Numbered from the stretch's first letter, positions 33,632 through 42,549 are shown. The stretch is DNA of 64,000 nt from Pseudolysinimonas_A sp039912695 (GCF_039912695.1 NZ_JBDSPJ010000013.1:124001-188000), one strand, 5' to 3'. Numbers and translations: made by a program. Notes: generated by a model from the sequence alone, not told the origin.

Positions 33632-34233
33632 CGGCCTTCTTCTTTTTCGTCGAGGTTGTCGAGATCGTCGATCAGGGTGAGCCCGTTGCGCGCCCACGCG
33701 ATCTCTTGCTGGGCACGTTGCACGAGCCCCTCGTACGCGAAGCGCTTGAACGCGGTAGTTCGCGCGCGGTCGGCTTCCGGAGTGACGGCGAGCCGACGAT
33801 TCAGCATCGGGGAGGTCGACGTGTTGATCTGGATGATCTGCTCCTCCCACTGCGCAAGTTCTGCCTCGTAGTGCGCGATGTGGGCGCGCAACTGGGCGCG
33901 CGCGGCATCCGGTGTCGCCCACTCGAAGTAGGCGGACTTCAGGTGCATGGCATCCCGGAATCGGGCGTACGGCAGCATCGCGTTCATCCACTCACGCAGC
34001 GCAGTGCGACCTTCATCGGTGATGTGGTACTCGCGCTTGGTGCCTTTGGGACCCCAGGCCACCTCCTCGGCGCGGACCACGCCGTCGGCTTCCATCTTGC
34101 GCAGCTCGGGGTAAATCTGAGAGTCCGGCGCGTACCAGACGTGACCGACCGATGAGTCGAACCGCTTGTGCAGGTCGTACCCGGTCATGGCGTCGACGCT
34201 CAGGAGCGCGAGTAACGCGAATCTCAGAGACAT
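33628..34233 (-). CDS. PadR family transcriptional regulator
   Basis: 201 residues. The N-terminal winged helix is LRFALLALLSVDAMTGYDLHKRF ... WYAPDSQIYPELRKMEADG with the wing REYHITDEGRTAL (to about 85). The C-terminal helical dimerisation domain is of the longer (subfamily 1, Vir_act_alpha_C) type. It heads the padR-CPBP-dsbA-47aa gene string. PadR proteins often repress their own operon and some answer to phenolic acids. The neighbouring O-demethylase operon makes that worth noting, but it is not evidence of a link. Confidence 0.88.
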   Translation of the reverse strand: MSLRFALLALLSVDAMTGYDLHKRFDSSVGHVWYAPDSQIYPELRKMEADGVVRAEEVAWGPKGTKREYHITDEGRTALREWMNAMLPYARFRDAMHLKSAYFEWATPDAARAQLRAHIAHYEAELAQWEEQIIQINTSTSPMLNRRLAVTPEADRARTTAFKRFAYEGLVQRAQQEIAWARNGLTLIDDLDNLDEKEEGR

Positions 34234-34245
34234 TTTTCACAAAGC

Positions 34246-34292
34246 CTAGGGTCGGACGCGGGACCGTGAAGTGATCCAGCGTCCGACCCTAG
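34246..34292. terminator. 14-bp stem between O-demethylase gene and padR
   Basis: CTAGGGTCGGACGC (34246-34259) and its exact complement (34279-34292) enclose 19 bases. It sits just after the ligM-like stop and 13 bp before the padR ATG. It may terminate the ligM transcript, act as a PadR operator, or both. A TAGGCT box lies in the arm nine bases before the padR ATG. Confidence 0.6.
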
Positions 34293-34299
34293 CGGCTTA

Positions 34300-35709
34300 T
34301 CAGCTCTTGTAGCCGGTGCGCCAGCCGCCCTGGTACGACCCGCGAGCGACCGTCGAGTACGGGACTGGGCTGACGACGGCGCGAACCGGAAGTTGCACAT
34401 GGGTCTCGACCGAGGCCTTCGTGGTGTTCGGGTCTTCACCCCACAGCACGTGAAGTTCGGTGCCCTCGGGCACGTCGGGCGAGATGGTTGCGAGCGACAG
34501 CGCGCGCTTCTCGTTCGACGAGTAGCCGGTGAACATCGAGTAGCCAACGACCGTGCCGTCGGCGTCCACGACGGAGTCGTAGTTCGCCGAGCCGTAGTTG
34601 GCCAGCGGGAGGTCGAAGAACTTGTGCGACGGTCCGTCGACGTCGAACAGCGACGCGAAGATCTTGGTGACGTCCTCGGCGTCCCAGGCCAGGGTGACCT
34701 TCTTGCGCTGGGTCTCCGTGTCCATCTTCTCGAGGGCGTCGCGGCCGATGAAGTCGTGGTCGAACTTCACGAACGAGCCGTAGCCGAGCTCCCACGGGGT
34801 CAGGTAGTAGTCCTCGATGTTCGCCGAGACGAACGAGCCGGCGAGCGTGCCGGTCGCCTCGTAGGAGTCGGCGGGTAGCCAGTCGCGGTAGCCCTGCTCT
34901 TCAGCACCCGTGTAGATCGCAGGAAGCGGCGACGGGATCCAGCCCGACTCGAGGGTGTTCGACGGGTAGGCGCGCGACCCGACCTGCACGAGGCCGAAGT
35001 CCTTGCCGGCCTCGACGATGAGGTCGCGGATCTTGTGGTGGTCGGCGTACGGGCCCCACAGCTCGAGTCCCGGCGCGCCGGCCATGCCATGACGCAGGGT
35101 GCGCACGTTGATGCCGCCGACGCTCATGGTCGCCATGCTGAAGAACTTGAGCTGCTCGAGCGGCCCGCCGTTGAGCTTCTCGATAACCGACCAGGCGGCA
35201 GGGCCCTGGATCTGGAAGCGGTAGTACTTGCGACTCACCGCATCGCCGTAGGGGCGCGAGTTCGAGCGACGGTCGACGACGACCTCGAGGTTTTGGTAGC
35301 CACCGGTCGCACCGTGGTACATCAGCCAGTTGGATGCCGGGGCGCGGCCGACGTAGACGTACTCATCTTCGGCCTCACGAAACAGGATGCCGTCACCGAC
35401 GACGTGACCGGAGGCGGTGGTCGGAACGTACTGTTTGGCGCGATCGACCGGGAACACGGCCGTCGAGTTGATCGCCGTGTCGGAGATCAACTTGATCGCA
35501 TCCGACCCCTTGAGAAAGACGTTGTCCATGTGGTGGGACTGGTCGTAGAGAACGGCCGTCTTGCGCCAGGCCTGCTGCTCCTTGATCCAGTTCTGGAAGT
35601 CGGCAGGCACAACCGGGTAAATGTACGACCCGATCTGGGAGTTGCGCAGCATCTCGACGGGGTTGCCCGCCGCATCGATCTTGCCTTGGAGGTTCGTGGG
35701 CTCGGCCAT
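34300..35709 (-). CDS. Tetrahydrofolate-dependent aromatic O-demethylase (LigM-like)
   Basis: 469 residues with the GcvT/DmdA-type fold. The N-terminal EMLRNSQIGSYIYPVV, VGRAPASNWLMYHGATGGY near 127-145, GMAGAPGLELWGPY and RAYPSNTLESGWIPSPLPAIYTG segments closely match what I recall of LigM, the vanillate/3-O-methylgallate demethylase of Sphingobium SYK-6. LigM moves the methyl group of a methoxyphenol to tetrahydrofolate. The start is fixed by AAGGA before the ATG. A palindromic operator lies 21 bp upstream. With PurU and MetF next to it this completes a methyl-disposal route. Confidence 0.85.
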   Translation of the reverse strand: MAEPTNLQGKIDAAGNPVEMLRNSQIGSYIYPVVPADFQNWIKEQQAWRKTAVLYDQSHHMDNVFLKGSDAIKLISDTAINSTAVFPVDRAKQYVPTTASGHVVGDGILFREAEDEYVYVGRAPASNWLMYHGATGGYQNLEVVVDRRSNSRPYGDAVSRKYYRFQIQGPAAWSVIEKLNGGPLEQLKFFSMATMSVGGINVRTLRHGMAGAPGLELWGPYADHHKIRDLIVEAGKDFGLVQVGSRAYPSNTLESGWIPSPLPAIYTGAEEQGYRDWLPADSYEATGTLAGSFVSANIEDYYLTPWELGYGSFVKFDHDFIGRDALEKMDTETQRKKVTLAWDAEDVTKIFASLFDVDGPSHKFFDLPLANYGSANYDSVVDADGTVVGYSMFTGYSSNEKRALSLATISPDVPEGTELHVLWGEDPNTTKASVETHVQLPVRAVVSPVPYSTVARGSYQGGWRTGYKS

Positions 35710-35729
35710 GGGTTCCTTCTTCGTTGAAT

Positions 35730-35745
35730 ACCTATGGAGATAGGT
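35730..35745. promoter_or_regulatory. Operator-like palindrome 1 (ligM side)
   Basis: ACCTAT-GGAG-ATAGGT, 21 bp upstream of the ligM-like ATG. Half-sites and the 4-base spacing are identical to palindrome 2 before the metF-like gene. Likely a shared repressor site. Confidence 0.65.
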
Positions 35746-35786
35746 GTTGGGTGGATGTGAAAGAGCCCCGAGAGGCCCGGTGGTGG

Positions 35787-36707
35787 CTAGAAGACGATCG
35801 TTTCGCGGTCGGCGCGGATGACGCGGTCTTCGCAATGCGCAAGGACAGCACGGGAGAGCACGGCGCGTTCGACGTCGGCGCCGCGAAGCTGCAGGTCCAA
35901 GGCGGTGTCGGCGTGCGTCACGCGCACGACGTCTTGCTCGATGATCGGACCTTCATCCAGGTCGGGGGTGACGTAATGCGCCGTCGCGCCGATCAACTTC
36001 ACCCCGCGCTCTTTCGCCTTCCGATACGGGCCAGCACCGATGAACGCCGGCAAGAACGAGTGGTGGATGTTGATGATCGGAACCCCCACCTTCTCGATGA
36101 AGTCCTCTGAGATGACCTGCATGTAGCGGGCGAGCACGACGAGATCGGCGTTGCCGCGGATGAGGTCGAGCATCTTGGCCTCGGCCTCTGACTTGTCCGG
36201 ACCCGGCTTCGAGGGCACGTGCAGGAACGGGATGCCGAAGCCGCGCACGTCATCCGCCAGCTCCGGATGGTTGCCGATCACCATCGGTACCGTCATCGGA
36301 ATCTCGCCTCGACGCTGACGCCAGAGCAGGTCGAGCAGGCAGTGGTCGGACTTGGATGCCATGATCACCACCCGCTTCGGCACTGAACGCTGCGTGAGTT
36401 TCCACTGCAGGCCAAAGCCCTTCGTGATGGTCTCGCCCAGCTCGGCTTCGAGGGCGGGGAGCTTTACGTTGAGCTCCGCGAGGTGGAAGACGGTGCGCTG
36501 GTAGAACTTTCCGCCTTCGGGATTGTCGGAGTACTGATCGAGCGACACGATGTTCGCCCCGAGCCCGGCCAGCATGGTCGAGACCGCCGCGACGATCCCC
36601 GGCTGGTCCTTGCCGTGCACGGTCAGAACCGCCTGGTTGGTGTAGCTGTCGAGCTGCGCTGCCGCCGCAGCGGCGAGCGTCGTCGCCGGGCTATTGATGG
36701 TCGCCAT
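35787..36707 (-). CDS. purU: Formyltetrahydrofolate deformylase
   Basis: 306 residues. An N-terminal ACT domain (about 17-100, VLTVHGKDQPGIVAAVSTMLAGLGANI) precedes a formyltransferase-like hydrolase domain. VVIMASKSDHCLLDLL, the HVP segment, INIHHSFLPAFIGAGPYRKA (Asn, His, with Ser) and the DEGPIIEQD segment with the catalytic Asp are all present. It releases formate and tetrahydrofolate from 10-formyl-THF, ending the C1 chain. ATG 36707 starts two bases after the metF-like stop, so they share an mRNA. Confidence 0.92.
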   Translation of the reverse strand: MATINSPATTLAAAAAAQLDSYTNQAVLTVHGKDQPGIVAAVSTMLAGLGANIVSLDQYSDNPEGGKFYQRTVFHLAELNVKLPALEAELGETITKGFGLQWKLTQRSVPKRVVIMASKSDHCLLDLLWRQRRGEIPMTVPMVIGNHPELADDVRGFGIPFLHVPSKPGPDKSEAEAKMLDLIRGNADLVVLARYMQVISEDFIEKVGVPIINIHHSFLPAFIGAGPYRKAKERGVKLIGATAHYVTPDLDEGPIIEQDVVRVTHADTALDLQLRGADVERAVLSRAVLAHCEDRVIRADRETIVF

Positions 36708-36709
36708 GC

Positions 36710-37558
36710 TCACAGCTTCTCCTTGAAGTCGCGGATCCACTCCGACGTCGCGGCGAGACCGCCGAACGTGTAGAAATGCAACTTCACCACACCGTGCTTC
36801 GCGGGGTCGAGCTTCTTGGCGAGGCGGTTGATGAACTTGTCGGGCCCCGCGGTGCCCATGAGGTTGGTGAGCGACAGGCCGTATTTCTTCGCAATGCCGG
36901 CGCTCGACGCCACACCGAAGCGCGCGGCGAACGACAGCAGCCGCTTGATGCCTGCTGGGCCGGGCACACCGATGCGGATTTCATAGTCGATGCCGGCCGC
37001 ACGTACCTTCTCGATCCAGGTGAGCACCGGCTTCTCGTCGAACCCGAACTGCGTGAGGATCGTGCCGCGGGTGCCCGCCGCCGTCAGGGCAGCATGCTTG
37101 CCGGTGAGGGCAGCCCAGAGCTTGTCGTCGGAGATATCGGGGTGCCCCTCGGGGTATCCCGCGATCGAGATGTCGGACGCGCCGTACTTCTGCAGCAGAC
37201 CGGTCTGGATGACTTCGAGCGAGTCCTCATAGGGACCCTCGGGTTCGTGCGGGTCTCCTCCGACGCTGAATACGTGCGACGCGGTGTTCTGCGCCTTCAG
37301 CGCACCGAGGAACTCCTCGAGCATCTCCTGGCTCTTCAGACGGCGCGCGGAGATGTGCGGCACGGGGATGAACCCGCTGTCGAGGACGGCCTTCGATGCG
37401 ATGAGCCGCATCGAGAGGTCTTCGTTGCCGAGGAACGTGACGTTGATCCGAGTTCCGGCGGGGATCAGCGGTGCGGCTTCACGGAGGCCGGGTACGTCTT
37501 TGCCGGTCATCTCCACCGAGAAGTCTTCGAGGAGCTGGGCGGGAGTGTAGGTCGCCAT
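36710..37558 (-). CDS. metF: Methylenetetrahydrofolate reductase family protein
   Basis: 282 residues. A TIM-barrel MetF-like flavoprotein. FLGNEDLSMRLIASKAVL, VFSVGGDPHEPEG near 97-109, ISIAGYPEGHPDI near 131-143 (the HP motif), LTQFGFD near 166 and the ASSAGIAKK segment follow family order. With LigM it would run in the oxidative direction, methyl-THF to methylene-THF. It starts at an ATG with AAGGAC upstream. Operator palindrome 2 lies 51 bp before the start. First gene of the metF-purU-ligM operon. Confidence 0.86.
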   Translation of the reverse strand: MATYTPAQLLEDFSVEMTGKDVPGLREAAPLIPAGTRINVTFLGNEDLSMRLIASKAVLDSGFIPVPHISARRLKSQEMLEEFLGALKAQNTASHVFSVGGDPHEPEGPYEDSLEVIQTGLLQKYGASDISIAGYPEGHPDISDDKLWAALTGKHAALTAAGTRGTILTQFGFDEKPVLTWIEKVRAAGIDYEIRIGVPGPAGIKRLLSFAARFGVASSAGIAKKYGLSLTNLMGTAGPDKFINRLAKKLDPAKHGVVKLHFYTFGGLAATSEWIRDFKEKL

Positions 37559-37608
37559 GGGGGTGGTCCTTTCGACGTCGTCGTCGCGGGCTGTACCGTC
37601 ATAAGCAC

Positions 37609-37630
37609 ACTACCTATGCCCATAGGTAGT
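37609..37630. promoter_or_regulatory. Operator-like palindrome 2 (metF side)
   Basis: A perfect 22-bp palindrome ACTACCTATG-CC-CATAGGTAGT. Its core ACCTAT-N4-ATAGGT is the same as palindrome 1 in half-sites and spacing. It sits upstream of the metF-like ATG, where a repressor would block the operon promoter. Confidence 0.7.
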
Positions 37631-37661
37631 TGTCCAGCACCGCACCCTCACCCGACACCGG

Positions 37662-37694
37662 CCGCCCCGCGCGGTGACCCTGTGGAAGGGGCGG
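37662..37694 (-). terminator. Terminator-like hairpin after glyS
   Basis: CCGCCCC (37662-37668) and GGGGCGG (37688-37694) form a 7-bp GC stem with a 19-base loop immediately after the glyS stop. There is no T-tract. Confidence 0.45.
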
Positions 37695-39065
37695 TCAGAG
37701 CCGTTCGGCGAGGTAGCCGTGCAGCTTCGCGAGTGAGACCCGCTCCTGACTCATCGTGTCGCGCGAGCGAACGGTGACCGCCTGATCCTCAAGCGTGTCG
37801 AAGTCGACCGTGACCGCAAACGGGGTGCCGATCTCGTCTTGACGGCGGTAGCGACGGCCGATCGCGCCGGCGTCGTCGAACTCGATCATCCAGTCCTTGC
37901 GCAGGTCGGCGGCGAGATCGCGCGCGACCGGCGAGAGCTGCTCGTTGCGCGACAGCGGCAACACCGCGGCCTTGACCGGGGCGAGCTTCGGGTGAAGGCG
38001 CAGCACGGTACGGGTATCGACCCCGCCCTTGGTGTTGGGCGCCTCGTCTTCTGCGTAGGCATCCACCAAAAAAGCCATCAAGGCACGGGTCAGCCCGAAC
38101 GCCGGTTCGATGACGTACGGCGTCCAGCGCTCGTTCGTGGTCTGGTCGAAGTACGACAGATCGACGCCTGACTCGCGGGAATGGGTCGACAGGTCAAAAT
38201 CGGTGCGGTTCGCCACACCCATCAGTTCGCCCCACTGCGACCCGGCGAAACCGAATTTGTACTCCAGGTCGACGGTGCGCTTGGAATAGTGCGACAGCTT
38301 CTCGGGTGCGTGCTCATAGCGACGGATGTTGTCGGCCGTCAGTCCGAGGCCGGTGAACCAGGCCTCGCACTGGTCGAGCCAGTAGCTGAACCACTCCTCG
38401 TCGGTGCCCGGCTGCACGAAGTACTCCATCTCCATCTGCTCGAACTCGCGCGTGCGGAAGATGAAGTTGCCGGGGGTGATCTCGTTGCGGAAGCTCTTGC
38501 CGACCTGGGCGATGCCGAACGGGGGCTTCATGCGCGCACTCGAGACGACGTTGGCGAAGTTCACGAAGATGCCTTGTGCGGTCTCCGGACGCAAGTAGTG
38601 CAGGCCGGCTTCGTCGTCGACCGGACCGAGGAAGGTTTTGAGCAGACCGCTGAACGCGCGCGGTTCGGTCCACTGGCCGCGAGTTCCGCAGTTAACGCAG
38701 ACGATGTCAGCCATCCCGTTCTCGGGGGCGCGGCCCTTCTTCTCTTCGAACTCTTCAAGCAGGTGATCCTGGCGGTAGCGCTTGTGGCAGTGCTGGCACT
38801 CGACCAGCGGGTCGGAGAAGACATCGACGTGACCGGAGGCTTCCCAGACGCGCTTGGGCAGGATGACCGCGGAGTCGAGACCCACGATGTCGTCGCGGGT
38901 CTGCACCATGAACTTCCACCACTCGCGCTTGATGTTCTCCTTCAGCGCGACGCCGAGCGGGCCGTAGTCCCAGGCAGACCGGGACCCTCCGTAGATCTCG
39001 CCCGATTGGAAGACGAAACCGCGACGCTTTGCGAGCGAAATGATCGATTCAAGAGGGGTGGCCAT
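37695..39065 (-). CDS. glyS: Glycyl-tRNA synthetase (dimeric class II)
   Basis: 456 residues of the alpha2 type. Motif 1 lies around YGPLGVALKENIKREWW. The zinc-binding CQHC ... CVNCG (near 86-126), motif 2 FRNEITPGNFIFRTREFEQMEMEYFVQPG (near 192-220) and motif 3 GLTRALMAFLVDAY (near 324-337), then the anticodon-binding domain, are in order. The ATG is nine bases downstream of TAGGCT, so the 5' UTR is at most a few bases. Confidence 0.96.
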   Translation of the reverse strand: MATPLESIISLAKRRGFVFQSGEIYGGSRSAWDYGPLGVALKENIKREWWKFMVQTRDDIVGLDSAVILPKRVWEASGHVDVFSDPLVECQHCHKRYRQDHLLEEFEEKKGRAPENGMADIVCVNCGTRGQWTEPRAFSGLLKTFLGPVDDEAGLHYLRPETAQGIFVNFANVVSSARMKPPFGIAQVGKSFRNEITPGNFIFRTREFEQMEMEYFVQPGTDEEWFSYWLDQCEAWFTGLGLTADNIRRYEHAPEKLSHYSKRTVDLEYKFGFAGSQWGELMGVANRTDFDLSTHSRESGVDLSYFDQTTNERWTPYVIEPAFGLTRALMAFLVDAYAEDEAPNTKGGVDTRTVLRLHPKLAPVKAAVLPLSRNEQLSPVARDLAADLRKDWMIEFDDAGAIGRRYRRQDEIGTPFAVTVDFDTLEDQAVTVRSRDTMSQERVSLAKLHGYLAERL

Positions 39066-39115
39066 AGCCCCGCCAGCCTACCGGCGAGCGTGGGCGCTGA
39101 TATTCTGCCGCCAGC

Positions 39116-40669
39116 ATGCGCCCGCACCGTGCTCTTACCGCCCTGGCGATCCTGGTCGCCCTCCTCGGCGTGCCCGCCGTCGCAGCGACCGCCTCACCGC
39201 TCGCAGACGACCTCGATCCGCTCGTCGTGTACGAGGGCGAGGGCGAGACAGTCGCGACTGACGGGGTGAGCTCGCCGGTCCATCTCCAGGTCACGGTCGA
39301 CTGCTCGACCCAGCCCTGCAGAGTCGCCGCGGTCGCCTCCAACTCCGCCGATACGGCGTCGCTGACCGGCAAGACGACCTACGCCTTGACCAACGGTCAC
39401 TTCGAAGCCGACATCCCGGCAGTCGGTGATATCTGCGCCGACGACTACACGCCGCCGATCCACACGGCGATTGACATCACGGCGGTATCCGCCCACCTGC
39501 AGGTCACGGGTGGGTCGAGCGGCGAGGTCGACTGCGCCGACGGATCGACGATCGAGTACGACGCGGGAACTATTGACGCGACGCTGCCATACATCAGCGG
39601 CTCCGTGTGCCTGCTCGACGCCAGCTGCAATAACCCGTCCGCGACTCCCCTCTCGAGTTCCGGGCCGTTCCCTTCGTACCCGCCGCGTCCGCCCGCCGAC
39701 CCGGGGGTTCTCAGCACCCTCGCCACCCCGTCCCAGGCGATCACGGTGGCGAATGTCATCTGGGCCGCGGCGGGGAGTGTCGTGCTGGTGCTTCTTGTTG
39801 CGCTGCCCACGGCGCTCTTCGACTCGGCGATCGAGCGGCTCACCGCCGGTCGCGCTCCCCGTGAGAAGAAACTCAGGATGCGGTTCACGCGCTGGCCGTA
39901 CGCCGTCGCCGGTCTCGGTGTCGCAGCGATCGCAGCAACCTTCGTCGACCCACGAGTGGGACTCGACGTTGCCGGGTTGCGCACTCTCACCGAGATCACC
40001 CTCGCTCTCGCAGTGTCGATCGGAGTCGGCTGGGTCGTCCTGATGCAGATTGCGCGGCGCCTGCATCCGTCGTCTCCGATCGCACTGGAGTTTCGACCGG
40101 TGACCCTCGTGGTCGTCATCGGCGCGGTGCTGTTCAGCCGCCTCACCGGGTTCGAGCCGGGCATCGTCTTCGGCCTCGTCGCCGGAGTCGTCGTGGGTGG
40201 ACTTCTCGCGACCGTCGAACAGGCACGGCTCGCGCTGATCGGACTCGGCTGGTCGCTGGCGGCAGGCATCCTGAGCTGGATCGGGTACGGACTGCTCCCC
40301 GCCACCGGCGGGACCGTCTTCGTGCGTGAGACCCTCTCGGCTGTTGCGGTCGCCGGAATCTCGGCCATGCCCATCGCGCTGCTCCCGCTGCGCGGGCTCA
40401 CCGGCAATGCGGTCTGGGCGGCAAACAAGATCCTCTGGGCTGTTGCCTACCTGGCCGGGCTGTTTGCGTTCCTCCTCGTGCTGCTGCCCCTGCCCTCGTC
40501 GTGGGATCGCGTCCAGGTCGACCTCTGGGGCTGGATCGGGCTCTATCTCGCTTACGCCGTCGCAGCTCTCGGCCTGTGGCTCTTCGTCATCCGACCGTGG
40601 CGACGGGATGCCGCCCCGGCAGCTCAGGCCGAATCGACTCAGTTCGATTCGACCGGCGCGAACTCCTGA
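39116..40669 (+). CDS. Exported polytopic membrane protein of unknown function
   Basis: 517 residues. A signal peptide (1-27, ALTALAILVALLGVPAVAATAS) precedes an outside beta-rich domain to about residue 205 with several Cys pairs (CSTQPC, CADD, CADG, CLLDASC). A Pro-rich stalk and about seven to nine membrane helices (from about 218 to 500) follow. The start is ATG 39116, nine bases after TATTCT. It overlaps the convergent neighbour by 31 bp. No family recognised. Confidence 0.75.
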   Translation: MRPHRALTALAILVALLGVPAVAATASPLADDLDPLVVYEGEGETVATDGVSSPVHLQVTVDCSTQPCRVAAVASNSADTASLTGKTTYALTNGHFEADIPAVGDICADDYTPPIHTAIDITAVSAHLQVTGGSSGEVDCADGSTIEYDAGTIDATLPYISGSVCLLDASCNNPSATPLSSSGPFPSYPPRPPADPGVLSTLATPSQAITVANVIWAAAGSVVLVLLVALPTALFDSAIERLTAGRAPREKKLRMRFTRWPYAVAGLGVAAIAATFVDPRVGLDVAGLRTLTEITLALAVSIGVGWVVLMQIARRLHPSSPIALEFRPVTLVVVIGAVLFSRLTGFEPGIVFGLVAGVVVGGLLATVEQARLALIGLGWSLAAGILSWIGYGLLPATGGTVFVRETLSAVAVAGISAMPIALLPLRGLTGNAVWAANKILWAVAYLAGLFAFLLVLLPLPSSWDRVQVDLWGWIGLYLAYAVAALGLWLFVIRPWRRDAAPAAQAESTQFDSTGANS

Positions 40670-41733
40670 TTGTGGATCACGTAGCTGTAGAGCGGTGCCT
40701 GCAGTGCGAAGAACGCGATCAGCCACACGACGAGGGTCACCAGCGCGACGACGACAATCGAGGGTGTTCTCGCTCGTAGCCGCCGACCGGCCGGGGCGAC
40801 GACGTTCGGCACCGACTGTGCCGCGTGCTCATCCTGGTAGCCATCGCCCTGCACAACCACCTCAGGCGCCACGGCACTGATGATGGTGAAGATGCGCCGC
40901 CAGTCTTCCGCGGTGTTCTGCTGAAAGCTGTAGCCCTTCGTGAAAATCACCCAGTCGTCGACGATCTCGACGTGCCAGGCCGCCGCGTCATCCACGAGCA
41001 CCGCCATGACGTCGGGCGTGATGACCTGAAGCGCATCCCGCTCATACCCGGTCGGCGCATAGAACCGAAAGTAGGTCTGAAAGTCGCCCTCGAGCGGCAC
41101 CAGTTGAGAGCCATCCACGCTCAACCAGTTCGGCACGCGCGCCTGCGTCGAGAGGAAGGCCATGTGCGGCAACTTCCGATCGAGACGCACCGCGACGTAT
41201 GCGGCCGGCTCCATACCGGGGTCCAATTTGCTCTCCGGCTGCACCCGCTGCAGTTCGCCGATCTCGAATTCCCGGCCGGTGGCCGAACTCACCCGGTACA
41301 CCGCTAGGCGCCGGCGAGTGTCAAAGAGCCAGCCCGAGACCCGATGGTCGGTGGGGTATTCCTCGAACTTCAGACCGTTCGCCGCGGCAAAGGCGGGAAG
41401 ACGGCGCATCACCGGAACGACCGGCTCGCCGTTGAAGACGACCCAGAGGATGACGCCTCCCAGCCCCAGCGCGAACAGTCCCCATGTCGAGATGGCGAGC
41501 AGCAGACCGTACTGCGACAGCCACGGGTCGGGCACGCCGTAGTCGGTGATCGTCTTGGCGATCGTCGAGGGCAGCGAATAGCCGATGATCGCCAGCATCG
41601 GCAGAGTGATCACGATCACGCCGAGCGCGCCGATCGGCATCTGCTTTTTGGGGCGACGCGCGGAGCGAATCGGATTGGCCGCTTCGTCCGCACCGGGGGT
41701 GTCGAGGGGTGCGAAGTCGATCGTCTGCGGCAT
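40639..41733 (-). CDS. Membrane protein with large soluble domain, unknown function
   Basis: 364 residues. Two membrane segments near 35-57 and 74-100, a cytoplasmic or outside soluble domain of about 190 residues (103-290, with an EIGELQRVQPES strand and a VDDWVIFTKGYSF strand), then one C-terminal membrane segment near 325-345. I do not recognise it, though the layout recalls DUF3137-like proteins. The start has AGGATG upstream as a weak ribosome site. Confidence 0.7.
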   Translation of the reverse strand: MPQTIDFAPLDTPGADEAANPIRSARRPKKQMPIGALGVIVITLPMLAIIGYSLPSTIAKTITDYGVPDPWLSQYGLLLAISTWGLFALGLGGVILWVVFNGEPVVPVMRRLPAFAAANGLKFEEYPTDHRVSGWLFDTRRRLAVYRVSSATGREFEIGELQRVQPESKLDPGMEPAAYVAVRLDRKLPHMAFLSTQARVPNWLSVDGSQLVPLEGDFQTYFRFYAPTGYERDALQVITPDVMAVLVDDAAAWHVEIVDDWVIFTKGYSFQQNTAEDWRRIFTIISAVAPEVVVQGDGYQDEHAAQSVPNVVAPAGRRLRARTPSIVVVALVTLVVWLIAFFALQAPLYSYVIHNQEFAPVESN

Positions 41734-41763
41734 GTCAACATCCTGGTGGATGCCAACATCCGT

Positions 41764-42549
41764 TCAGGACGTCGGGGTGTCGACCGCTCCGCCGAAGCGC
41801 CGGGTGCGGCTGGCGTAGAGCTCGACCGCGCGCCACAGGTCGGCTCGCGTGAAGTCGGGCCACAGGGTGTCGAGAAACACCATCTCGGCGTAGGCGCTCT
41901 GCCAGAGCATGAAGTTGCTGGTGCGCTGCTCCCCCGACGACCGTACGAACAGGTCGACATCCGGCAGTTCGGGCACGTACAGGTGCTTCTGCAGGGTCTT
42001 CTCCGAAATGCGGTCGGGCTTGAGGCGGCCGGCCGCGACCTCGGCGCCAATCGCGCGCACGGCATCCGCCAGCTCGTTTCGCCCACCGTAGTTGACGCAC
42101 ATCGTGAGGGTGAGTCCGGTGTTGCGGGCGGTCAACCGTTCGGCGACCTCGAGCTCGTCGATCACCGAACGCCACAAGCGCGGTCGTCGCCCGGCCCACT
42201 TCACCTGCACTCCCCACTCGTGCAACTGGTCGCGGCGGCGGCGGATGACATCCCGGTTGAAGCCCATCAGAAAGCGCACCTCGTCGGGGCTGCGGCTCCA
42301 GTTCTCGGTGGAGAACGCGTACGCCGACAGGTGCGTCACCCCGATTTGGATGGCGCCCGCGACGACATCGAGAAGACTCGCCTCTCCCGCTTTGTGGCCT
42401 TCGACTCGGGACAGGCCGCGCTGGTTCGCCCAGCGACCGTTGCCATCCATCACGATCGCGACATGTTTCGGTACCGCGGCAGCGGGCAGCGTGGGAGGCT
42501 TCCCGCCCGCGTAGTCGAGCGGCAGCCCGGTGCGTTGTTGGTCGGTCAC
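41764..42549 (-). CDS. uppS: Isoprenyl transferase (undecaprenyl diphosphate synthase family)
   Basis: 261 residues of the cis-prenyltransferase family, which makes the polyprenyl carrier for wall and polysaccharide synthesis. HVAIVMDGNGRWA (29-41, Asp35 binding the diphosphate), YAFSTENWSR near 76-85, LTMCVNYGGRNEL near 148-160 and the RSSGEQRTSNFMLWQSAYAE motif near 208-227 are all intact. The start overlaps recO by 4 bp (ATGA type). Confidence 0.95.
   Translation of the reverse strand: MTDQQRTGLPLDYAGGKPPTLPAAAVPKHVAIVMDGNGRWANQRGLSRVEGHKAGEASLLDVVAGAIQIGVTHLSAYAFSTENWSRSPDEVRFLMGFNRDVIRRRRDQLHEWGVQVKWAGRRPRLWRSVIDELEVAERLTARNTGLTLTMCVNYGGRNELADAVRAIGAEVAAGRLKPDRISEKTLQKHLYVPELPDVDLFVRSSGEQRTSNFMLWQSAYAEMVFLDTLWPDFTRADLWRAVELYASRTRRFGGAVDTPTS

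Noticed and set aside
32588..34233. Bacteriocin-immunity or phage-defence locus (CPBP/Abi protease with PadR)
   Set aside because: No bacteriocin precursor, toxin or nuclease gene is adjacent. The pair is better read as an ordinary regulated membrane protease.
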